Of a stretch of DNA of 5,473 bases, positions 1 through 5,473 are shown in pieces. The DNA is from Clostridiales bacterium (GTDB taxonomy: Bacteria; Bacillota; Clostridia; Lachnospirales; Lachnospiraceae). The stretch is taken from contig JAJQBV010000177.1 in assembly GCA_021203115.1 (NCBI GenBank), positions 1-5,473 of the forward strand, written 5' to 3'. Under the pieces are notes generated by a model. It ran no database searches, was not told where the DNA came from, and saw only the letters and a list, made by a program, of their open reading frames with translations. Position 1 is the first letter of the stretch; every line of letters starts with the position of its first letter. Made by a program: the position numbers and the translations under genes.

Positions 1-261
1 CGCCAGCACCACCAGATATCGTCCGTCCGGAAGAGCGAAAACCTCCTCCGCCGCCTCAAAATCCGCCTTTTTCATCCCGGAAATATCCGCGCCGTAGCTG
101 TCAAAGCATTCCCTGACCTCTTTGATATTCCGACAGCCCGATGCCATACAGATATCCAGAAACTCCTCGGCCTCCTCCGGTGTCTCCGCCACAACCTCCG
201 GAAACAGCTGAAGCTGCTTCTCCAGAAATGTCCGGATCACCACATCATCATATTCGCCCAT
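1..261 (-). CDS. Small acidic protein of unknown function, 3' end cut by the window edge
   Basis: The minus strand is open from an ATG at 261 to the left edge, giving 87 residues without a stop. The product begins MGEYDDVVIRTFLEKQLQLF, is rich in Glu and Asp, and includes AETPEEAEEFLDICMA (around 26-41), NIKEVRECFDSYGADISGM (around 45-63) and EEVFALPDGRYLVVLA at the edge. It has no signal peptide or membrane segment, and looks like a small, mostly helical cytoplasmic protein ending in a short strand. The start is supported by AAGGCGG 8 bases upstream. It begins 37 bases after the maf stop, so it is probably the next gene of the same operon. It resembles small acidic conserved proteins that I recall from Lachnospiraceae, where the chain ends soon after the ALPDGRYLVV-type segment, so only a few residues may be missing. 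No function can be assigned from the sequence, and coding status rests on the ribosome binding site, operon position and open frame. Confidence 0.8.
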   Translation of the reverse strand, partial: MGEYDDVVIRTFLEKQLQLFPEVVAETPEEAEEFLDICMASGCRNIKEVRECFDSYGADISGMKKADFEAAEEVFALPDGRYLVVLA

Positions 262-269
262 GCTGCATT

Positions 270-276
270 CCGCCTT
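270..276 (-). promoter_or_regulatory. Ribosome binding site of the small acidic gene
   Basis: The coding strand reads AAGGCGG with 8 bases before the ATG at 261, the same variant as the preferred addA site. It lies in the 37-base gap after maf, which shows no terminator-like hairpin, and it supports the start of the partial gene at the left edge. Confidence 0.6.
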
Positions 277-298
277 TCTGCTTTCCTGTTCGGGTTGA

Positions 299-901
299 TT
301 ATACCCGTATTTTTCCATATGCGCAACAAAAACCCTTTAACTCCTGATAAAGTCTTGCGATCGGTAGCCCGACGACATTGTTATAATCACCCCGTATACC
401 GCGGATAAACTTTCCGCAGACGCCCTGAATGCCGTAAGCGCCCGCCTTGTCCATCGGATCTCCCGTAGCGACATAGTCCCGGATCTCCTTCTCCGTCATC
501 GGGAAAAAATCCACATCTGTTTTCTCATAAAATGTATGTGTCCGCTCCTCATCTCTGCACCGATAGATCAGACACACACCGGTATAGACCTGATGCGTCC
601 GTCCGGACAGGGCGCGAAGCATCCGGCAGGCATCCGCCCCGTCCGCCGGCTTCCCGAGAATTTCCCCTTCGTTTACAACAATCGTGTCCGCACCGATAAA
701 CAGAATATCCTCCTCTGCTCCGTCTTTCAGCAGCTTTGCCACCGCCTGCGCCTTCTGAACCGCAAGCTCTGTTACGATCTCCGCCGGCATCTCCTTCGTG
801 ATGACCTCCTCGCCCTTCGACGGAATCACCTCAAAATCCATACCCAGCCGCGCCAGCAGCTCCCGCCGCCTCGGCGATGCCGAAGCCAGAATTATTCTCA
901 T
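299..901 (-). CDS. maf: Maf/YhdE-type nucleoside triphosphate pyrophosphatase (probable dTTP/UTP pyrophosphatase)
   Basis: Maf proteins are cytoplasmic house-cleaning enzymes that hydrolyse non-canonical or excess nucleoside triphosphates to the monophosphate and pyrophosphate; the YhdE branch prefers dTTP and UTP. Bacillus Maf has also been linked to septum inhibition. The 200-residue product starts MRIILASASPRRRELL, with the family signature SASPRR at 7-12. It continues with IGADTIV (69-75, the presumed catalytic Asp72), LGKP (82-85), LSGRTHQVYTGV (98-109), YEKTDV (125-130), DPMDKAGAYGIQG (148-160) and GDYNNVVGLP (171-180). Length and motif order match the family throughout, and DKAGAYGIQG fits the YhdE-like branch, though exact substrate choice is inferred. 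The ATG at 901 is supported by AGGAGG 9 bases upstream. The gene starts 13 bases after the addA stop, so co-transcription and possibly coupled translation with addA are likely. It ends in TAA. Confidence 0.96.
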   Translation of the reverse strand: MRIILASASPRRRELLARLGMDFEVIPSKGEEVITKEMPAEIVTELAVQKAQAVAKLLKDGAEEDILFIGADTIVVNEGEILGKPADGADACRMLRALSGRTHQVYTGVCLIYRCRDEERTHTFYEKTDVDFFPMTEKEIRDYVATGDPMDKAGAYGIQGVCGKFIRGIRGDYNNVVGLPIARLYQELKGFCCAYGKIRV

Positions 902-910
902 TACTTATTT

Positions 911-917
911 CCTCCTA
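911..917 (-). promoter_or_regulatory. Ribosome binding site of maf overlapping the addA stop codon
   Basis: The coding strand reads TAGGAGG, with AGGAGG 9 bases before the maf ATG at 901. The first three bases (915-917) are the TAG stop of addA. Ribosomes ending addA therefore sit on the maf initiation site, an arrangement that commonly allows translational coupling. Coupling itself is inferred. Confidence 0.8.
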
Positions 918-2006
918 AACAACAATCACCTCATCCAACCGAAACGAATAGATCAGCGTCTCCTTCACCCGCTTCCCCGCAAACCGCCGGTTCAGCGCTT
1001 CCGCATAGAGCCGCATCTGTGCCTCATAGCGCTGCACGAGCTCCTGCGCGCGCTCCACGCGGTCTGTCTTGTAATCCAGAAGCACAATCCCATCCTCTTC
1101 CTCCCAGAACACATCGATAATGCCCTGCACGAGAACCGTCTCCTCCGACTTCACCCCGTTCCAGACCTGCTTTGCGGGCAGCGACATCACAAACGGCTGT
1201 TCCTTCGTCAAACGTCCGCAGGCCGCCGCCTCTCTCATCCTTCCCGCGATCCCGGACGTAAGAAACCGTGCCATCTGATGCAGATTTAGTAGTGCCGCTT
1301 CCTCTTTTCTTATACGTCCCGATGGAACATACCCTGCGGCTTGCGCTTCCAGCCACGCGTTTGCCGTTTTCCATCCGGCAGCATTCCTCTCTGAACCGGC
1401 AAAGGAATCCGGAATCGACGCAAAATCCAGACACTCCAGGAAGCGATGAGCGGCGGTTCCCCGCAGAGCGCCGAGATTCTCCTCCTGTGCCTGCACGAAC
1501 TTCGGAATGTACGGAACCGGTATCTCCTCCGGAAACAGGCTTTCCCCGCCCTCCTCCTCCGTCAGCGCCCCGGCTTCCTCCATCGCGCGGTGCTTGATCT
1601 CCGATACGGACACTTTTTGCTTCAGCACACCGCTCTCCTCATACGGATATTCCCATGAGAGGCGCGCTGCCGTTTTCTCATAAATCACCGGATCAATACT
1701 GCGCAGCTCCTCGCAGACTCTTTCTTTTTCAAGAAGAATGCTCTCCTGCTTTCTCTGCTCGCTCTCCACGCGCTCCTCCAGCCCGCTCCGGCAAATCCGG
1801 CAGGAGTTGCCGCTGCTTTTAAGCGCCGGCAAAACCCAGTCCCAGTAGCAGGTTGCATCCAGCCGCCGTGTAAATTCCAGCTTTGCAAACGGCTCTTCCA
1901 TCCTGCGGCCTGACAGCAGATCTTTCTTCGGCTCCATTCCCGCAAGAATCAGCTTTTCCTTTGCGCGGGTCAGCGCGACATAGAGGATGCGAAGCTCCTC
2001 ACCCAT
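915..2006 (-). CDS. addA: AddA C-terminal part (helicase motif VI and nuclease domain), separated from the rest by an in-frame stop
   Basis: This is the remainder of addA, in the same frame as the upstream part and 96 bases beyond its TAA. The coordinates start at the first ATG after the stop; conserved-looking AddA sequence (YGIGLKYFDAERRTKQ and on) fills the 32 codons between, so the true gene is continuous and this ATG is probably not a natural start. From that ATG, EELRILYVALTRAKEKLILAG (3-23) is helicase motif VI, with the arginine that contacts ATP in this superfamily. WEYPYEE (118-124) and KVSVSEIKHR (131-140) are typical AddA segments. The nuclease domain has RGTAAHRFLE (182-191, motif histidine 187), GIIDVFWEEEDGIVLLDYKTD (295-315, Asp298, Asp311 and Lys313) and AQMRLYAEAL (329-338). 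All expected catalytic residues are present, so there is no sign of decay beyond the one stop codon. It ends in TAG, which forms part of the maf ribosome binding site. Confidence 0.9.
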   Translation of the reverse strand: MGEELRILYVALTRAKEKLILAGMEPKKDLLSGRRMEEPFAKLEFTRRLDATCYWDWVLPALKSSGNSCRICRSGLEERVESEQRKQESILLEKERVCEELRSIDPVIYEKTAARLSWEYPYEESGVLKQKVSVSEIKHRAMEEAGALTEEEGGESLFPEEIPVPYIPKFVQAQEENLGALRGTAAHRFLECLDFASIPDSFAGSERNAAGWKTANAWLEAQAAGYVPSGRIRKEEAALLNLHQMARFLTSGIAGRMREAAACGRLTKEQPFVMSLPAKQVWNGVKSEETVLVQGIIDVFWEEEDGIVLLDYKTDRVERAQELVQRYEAQMRLYAEALNRRFAGKRVKETLIYSFRLDEVIVV

Positions 2007-2009
2007 GTT

Positions 2010-2015
2010 CTCCTT
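2010..2015 (-). promoter_or_regulatory. Shine-Dalgarno-like AAGGAG before the internal addA ATG at 2006
   Basis: The coding strand reads AAGGAG followed by only 3 bases and then ATG (2006-2004). The spacing is shorter than the preferred 5-9 bases, and the same bases encode the Lys-Glu-Asn of a natural AddA segment, so this is probably chance. It could still allow weak restart of translation after the TAA at 2103-2105. Confidence 0.3.
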
Positions 2016-2102
2016 TTTCGTCTCAATCGCGAAAACCTGACGGATCAGGGTATCCTGTTTCGTCCGGCGCTCCGCATCGAAATATTTCAGGCCGATGCCG
2101 TA

Positions 2103-2105
2103 TTA
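2103..2105 (-). other. addA: In-frame TAA nonsense codon inside addA
   Basis: The plus-strand bases tta read as TAA on the coding strand. Codons before it give RDRMIFHP and codons after it, in the same frame, give YGIGLKYFDAERRTKQDTLIRQVFAIETKKENMGEELRILYVALTRA. No frame change is needed, so this is a base substitution rather than an indel. From memory, AddA homologues often have an acidic residue here (HP-E/D-YGIG or similar). GAA to TAA would be a single change, but the original residue is inferred. TAA also ends maf in this window, so reassignment of TAA as a sense codon is not supported. TAA is not a known selenocysteine or pyrrolysine codon. Confidence 0.9.
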
Positions 2106-4706
2106 CGGGTGAAAAATCATCCGATCCCGCTCATCCTGCATATTAAACGGCTTTCCCATCCCGGCCAGAATGACGATGGGGAATTCCAGCCCCTTGCTCT
2201 TGTGGATAGTCATGAGGCGCACCGCGTTTTCCTGCTCGCTGACGGTCTCCGCCTCGCCGTAATCCACATCGTATTTCATCAGCCGGTCGATGTAGCGGAT
2301 GAAGTGAAACAGACCATGGTAGCTCGTCTGCTCGTAGGCGATGGCCTTTTCCAGCAACATGTCGAGGTTGGCGCGCCGCTGCTCTCCGGCAGCCATGGCC
2401 GTCACATAATCGCGATAACCGGTCTCATCGTAAATCTGCTGGATCAGGGAATGGATCGGCGTATAGGGAACACGCCTGCGGAACGACTCCGTCATCAGCC
2501 AAAAGTCTTCCGTCCTTTTTTGCAGATCCGGGTACATTTCCGCCCAGTCCTTCCCGCTTCCCGGGGCGGGCGCTCTTTTCTCCTCCGCATCGGAACTTTC
2601 TCCGTACCGACCGGACGCATTCGATTTTCCGATTTTCTCAACACAATCAAAAAACGGCAGTTTTTCATCATACAGGCGAATCACAGCCAGCTCTTCCCCG
2701 GAGAAATTCCCGATCGGCGACCGCATCACCGTCACAAGCGGGATATCCTGGCGGGGATTGTCCAGCACACGCAGCATGGCAAGAATGACCTGCACCTCCT
2801 GCGCGGAAAAATATCCGGTCTGTGAGGAGACCAGCAGCGGAACCCCCTCCTGCTCAAAAACCGACTGGAATGTTTCCGCCCATTCGGAGAGCGATCGAAG
2901 GAGAATCACGACATCTTTATACTGTTTTTCGGGAATCTCGCCGCTCCGGATCATCTCGCGGATCCGCTGCGCCACAGCCCTCACCTCGGTAACCTTCCGG
3001 CTGCGCTCCGCCGGGTTTTCCTCCACCAGCAGACACTCCGGCCGGCAGCAGTCCGGATCCTCATACTCCGCAAAACTTCCTCCCATATAGAGTGCGGCAT
3101 CCGCGTCATATTCCACATTGCCGAGGTCGCGTCCCATGATCCGCGCAAAAATATCGTTGACCACATCCACAACCTCACCCCGGCTGCGGAAATTTTTGTG
3201 GAGATCAATCCGTTGGGTTTTGCTGTCGTCGACGGAAAAGCTCTCATACTTTCCCATAAACAGCTCCGGCCGCGCCAGACGGAAGCGATAGATGCTCTGT
3301 TTGACATCCCCCACCATAAACAGATTCTCATGCCCCTCCGGAATGCCGGAAACTGCCGTCAGAAGCGCCTCCTGCACATAGTTGCTGTCCTGATACTCGT
3401 CGATCATGATTTCCCGGAAATGCGCACGGTATTCCGCCGCTGTCTCAGTCGGCTGTTTCGTCACGGGATCCACAAGAATCCGCAGCGCCATATGCTCCAG
3501 ATCCGAAAAATCCAATATGTTTTTCCCGGCCTTCTCCGCGGAAAAAACCTCCGAAAATGCCTCTGTCACCGCCACCAGCGTCTGAACCATCGCGCCGGTT
3601 CTCTGCATCCGTTCCAGCTGAACATCCGTCTCTGCAGAAAAATATTTCTCACGAAATCCTTTGATCTGTGCCTTGATCTGATCCCGGGCCGTCTTAACCG
3701 CGGTTCGTTTCTCCTCACTGCCCGTGTACTTTCCGCCTCCGGACAGCGGTTTGAATTTTATCGCATCCAGCGCCTCCTGCCAGCGGGCAAGCCGGGACTC
3801 CATCCCTTTGCTCTGGGCATTTGCCTCCCCTGTCTCCTCTCCTTTTGCAGTGCGAAGCAATTCCTCCAGTTGGCGAAGGTCATCGCGAACCACAGCCTCA
3901 TAGTGCTGCGGGCCGTCCGCATCCAGTGTCAGCTCATACAGCTTCCGATACCGGCCGACCATCTCCTCCACCCGGATCCGGAGATAGGCGAGAAAATCCT
4001 GCATCCATTTTTTCTCTTCCAATGCTTCCGCCGTGTTCGCCTCATACTGACCCGCGCAGGACTCCAGCCACTCCTGCGGCCACGGATAGCTCTGGGCAAA
4101 ATCATAGAGCCGCAGCACCATATCCCGTATATTCTGATCGCTCTTCGCGGAAGCGTAACTGTCCGCAAACCGGAGAAACGCGAGATCGCGCTCCGCGTAA
4201 AATCGTTCCAGCACCCGGTCACACACATCCTCCCGCAGCAGCTTTAATTCCCCCTCATCCGCAATGCGAAATCCCGGTTCTAAGTCAATTTTGTAAAAAT
4301 GATTCTGCAGAACATGCTTGCAGAAGCTGTCGATCGTCGTGATCTGCGCGTTGTGAATCAGCGAGACCTGCCGCTGCAGACGGGTATCGGACGGATCCGC
4401 CTCCACCGCAGCCTCGATGGCCGCGAGTACCCGCTCCCGCATCTCCGCCGCTACAGCATTTGTAAAAGTCACCACCAGCAGCTCATCCACATCCATCGGA
4501 CGCTCCGGGTCTGTGATCATGGAGATGATCCGCTGTACCAATACCGCGGTTTTCCCGGAACCCGCCGCGGCGGAGACAAGCAGGCTGCGGTCCCTGAGAG
4601 AGATCACCTGCTCCTGCTCCGGCGTCCACCTGACTTTTGGCTCCTCCGTTGTGACAGTCTTCTCTATTCTGTTTTTTTCAGACTCTCTGTCCGCTCCTCC
4701 TGACAT
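2103..4706 (-). CDS. addA: AddA (RexA-like) helicase-nuclease subunit A, N-terminal helicase part, ended by a premature TAA
   Basis: AddA is a UvrD/RecB-type superfamily 1 helicase with a C-terminal nuclease; with AddB it unwinds and degrades broken DNA ends. This 867-residue piece shows AAAGSGKT (Walker A, 46-53), TFTNAVAAEM (80-89), TIDSFCKHVL (124-133), MIDEYQDSN (Walker B, 434-442), GDVKQSIYRFR (466-476), KNFRSR (504-509) and TIHKSKGLEFPIVILAG (motif V region, 833-849). Residues around 690-720 form a polar stretch that looks like a variable linker. Translation stops at TAA (2103-2105) after the sequence HP, before motif VI and the nuclease domain. The same frame then continues with typical AddA sequence. 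The full frame to 915 would be 1263 codons before the TAG, near the usual AddA length of about 1200-1250 residues. I chose the ATG at 4706 because AAGGCGG lies 7 bases upstream. An in-frame ATG at 4769 would add 21 residues and overlap addB by 22 bases, but its AAGGA is 12 bases away. Alone, this product is unlikely to be an active helicase. Confidence 0.93.
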   Translation of the reverse strand: MSGGADRESEKNRIEKTVTTEEPKVRWTPEQEQVISLRDRSLLVSAAAGSGKTAVLVQRIISMITDPERPMDVDELLVVTFTNAVAAEMRERVLAAIEAAVEADPSDTRLQRQVSLIHNAQITTIDSFCKHVLQNHFYKIDLEPGFRIADEGELKLLREDVCDRVLERFYAERDLAFLRFADSYASAKSDQNIRDMVLRLYDFAQSYPWPQEWLESCAGQYEANTAEALEEKKWMQDFLAYLRIRVEEMVGRYRKLYELTLDADGPQHYEAVVRDDLRQLEELLRTAKGEETGEANAQSKGMESRLARWQEALDAIKFKPLSGGGKYTGSEEKRTAVKTARDQIKAQIKGFREKYFSAETDVQLERMQRTGAMVQTLVAVTEAFSEVFSAEKAGKNILDFSDLEHMALRILVDPVTKQPTETAAEYRAHFREIMIDEYQDSNYVQEALLTAVSGIPEGHENLFMVGDVKQSIYRFRLARPELFMGKYESFSVDDSKTQRIDLHKNFRSRGEVVDVVNDIFARIMGRDLGNVEYDADAALYMGGSFAEYEDPDCCRPECLLVEENPAERSRKVTEVRAVAQRIREMIRSGEIPEKQYKDVVILLRSLSEWAETFQSVFEQEGVPLLVSSQTGYFSAQEVQVILAMLRVLDNPRQDIPLVTVMRSPIGNFSGEELAVIRLYDEKLPFFDCVEKIGKSNASGRYGESSDAEEKRAPAPGSGKDWAEMYPDLQKRTEDFWLMTESFRRRVPYTPIHSLIQQIYDETGYRDYVTAMAAGEQRRANLDMLLEKAIAYEQTSYHGLFHFIRYIDRLMKYDVDYGEAETVSEQENAVRLMTIHKSKGLEFPIVILAGMGKPFNMQDERDRMIFHP

Positions 4707-4713
4707 AAAACTG

Positions 4714-4720
4714 CCGCCTT
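4714..4720 (-). promoter_or_regulatory. Ribosome binding site that decides the addA start at 4706
   Basis: The coding strand reads AAGGCGG, one mismatch from AAGGAGG, with 7 bases before the ATG at 4706. The in-frame upstream ATG at 4769 has only AAGGA at a 12-base distance. This favours 4706 as the start, although family alignment would be needed to exclude 4769. Confidence 0.6.
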
Positions 4721-4747
4721 TCCGATTCTCCGTGCCAAGTCTCTTCC

Positions 4748-5473
4748 CTATTCCTGTCTGGCTTTCCATGACTTACCGTCATCCTTCGTCCGCAGCCGTT
4801 CCCAGATTTCCTCATCCTTCAGATATTTTTCCTGTTTGTACTCGTAACCGTTCACCTTCCGGTCAAAGCCGCACACGCCCTGAAAGGTGCAGTAATCACA
4901 TCCGGTCCGGTCCGCCAGCCGATACGGCTTTGCGCTGATGTCGCCCTCCAGCATCTGCCGTCCCTCATCCGCAATACACCGGCTGACATGATCCGCCAGA
5001 TGCCCGAAATCTTCGGTTGAGGCCGCGGAAGTCCCGGTTTTGCTGAGCGTCCGGTCGTTTTTCAGTGCCACGGGAATCACATCGGATTTTTTGTTTTTTA
5101 AAAGATCACGATCCATATGCAGATAGACGACCGGTTCCAGATTGACCAGACCATTCGGGCGCAGGCTGTTTAATATCTTCTTCGCAATCTCCTCCTCATC
5201 CACGCCGTCCGCATCCACCATCGGATCATCCAGATGGTAATAAAAGATTCCGGCAGGGATAACCTCCTTGTCCGGATGCTCCTTTTTCACTTTCTCCATC
5301 GCCGCGTTCAGGTAAAGCACCAGCTGAAGCTGCATCCCGTAGTAAAGGGAGAGAAGCTGAAATTTTGTATTTCCCGATTTGTAATCGACAACCTTCACAT
5401 AAATCTTATTCTCGCTCTCATAGAGATCCAGCCGATCCACGCTTCCCACCGTCCGCATCAGCGTTTCGGGCGT
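4748..5473 (-). CDS. addB: AddB (RexB-like) ATP-dependent nuclease subunit B, C-terminal part, 5' end outside window
   Basis: This is the C-terminal 241 residues of AddB, the subunit that pairs with AddA in the cytoplasmic helicase-nuclease that resects double-strand breaks and prepares 3' tails for RecA. The frame is open to the right edge, so the start lies outside the window. Counting from the edge, the visible nuclease core has GSVDRLD (residues 10-16), VVDYKSGNTKF (28-38, the Asp-Tyr-Lys catalytic box) and YGMQLQLVLYL (45-55), the order usual for RecB-type nuclease domains. AGIFYYHLDDPMVD (74-87) is also typical of AddB. Near the end, GCDYCTFQGVCGFD (191-204) supplies three cysteines (C-x2-C-x5-C) of the 4Fe-4S cluster known in AddB; the fourth normally lies further upstream, beyond the edge. 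The gene ends in TAG, 41 bases before the preferred addA start. This part shows no damage. A different RecB-nuclease family protein is unlikely given the addA neighbour. Confidence 0.95.
   Translation of the reverse strand, partial: TPETLMRTVGSVDRLDLYESENKIYVKVVDYKSGNTKFQLLSLYYGMQLQLVLYLNAAMEKVKKEHPDKEVIPAGIFYYHLDDPMVDADGVDEEEIAKKILNSLRPNGLVNLEPVVYLHMDRDLLKNKKSDVIPVALKNDRTLSKTGTSAASTEDFGHLADHVSRCIADEGRQMLEGDISAKPYRLADRTGCDYCTFQGVCGFDRKVNGYEYKQEKYLKDEEIWERLRTKDDGKSWKARQE

Noticed and set aside
262..298. Terminator between maf and the small acidic gene
   Set aside because: The 37-base gap contains no clear GC-rich hairpin followed by a T-run on the coding strand. It mainly holds a ribosome binding site.
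536..1289. Overlapping plus-strand open frames opposite maf and the addA end
   Set aside because: Low-complexity Pro/Arg/Ser/His-rich translations, antisense to two well-supported genes.
2103..2105. TAA recoded as a sense codon in this organism
   Set aside because: maf ends with TAA at the normal length for its family, and the other genes end with TAG, so TAA acts as a normal stop here. TAA is not a known selenocysteine or pyrrolysine codon.
2109..2825. Plus-strand open frame of 238 codons beginning near the addA stop
   Set aside because: It is antisense to conserved AddA sequence and has no recognisable domain. Its start beside the nonsense codon is coincidence, and no promoter was seen for it.
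3198..4247. Long plus-strand open frame (349 codons) opposite addA
   Set aside because: It lies wholly antisense to addA, which shows clear helicase motifs. The translation is rich in Arg, His, Leu and Pro without recognisable domains, as expected of a shadow of a GC-moderate gene.
915..4706. Frameshift as the cause of the split addA
   Set aside because: Both parts are in the same frame, and translating the 96 bases between them in that frame gives AddA-like sequence. Only a nonsense codon separates them.

Overview
The window holds one compact block of genes, all read on the minus strand, so it runs from right to left. The order is addB (3' end only), addA, maf and a small acidic gene cut by the left edge. 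The gene order, Shine-Dalgarno sites close to AAGGAGG, tight spacing and AddA/AddB sequence style point to a Firmicute of class Clostridia, most likely Lachnospiraceae-like. This is judged by family resemblance, since no search could be run. GC content looks moderate, roughly the low-to-mid 50s by eye.

Right to left: 5473-4748 encodes the last 241 residues of AddB, with the nuclease domain and three of the iron-sulfur cysteines. 4706-915 is addA, the helicase-nuclease subunit that pairs with AddB to process double-strand breaks for RecA-dependent repair. The addA frame is broken by one in-frame TAA at 2103-2105. The upstream part (867 codons) carries helicase motifs through the IHKSKGLEFP box. 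The frame resumes immediately after the stop with conserved AddA sequence, including LYVALTRAKEKL and the complete C-terminal nuclease domain. 901-299 is maf, a house-cleaning nucleotide pyrophosphatase. Its Shine-Dalgarno site overlaps the addA stop codon. 261-1 starts a small acidic protein of unknown function.

The genes form one probable operon with gaps of 41, 13 and 37 bases (addB-addA, addA-maf, maf-small gene). No promoter, terminator, RNA gene, mobile element, CRISPR array or long repeat was seen, and the promoter presumably lies upstream of addB outside the window. No stretch longer than 300 bases lacks a gene. I see no sign of a new biological system. The one notable point is the single nonsense codon in an otherwise intact addA, which is either a sequencing or assembly error or a recent inactivating mutation.
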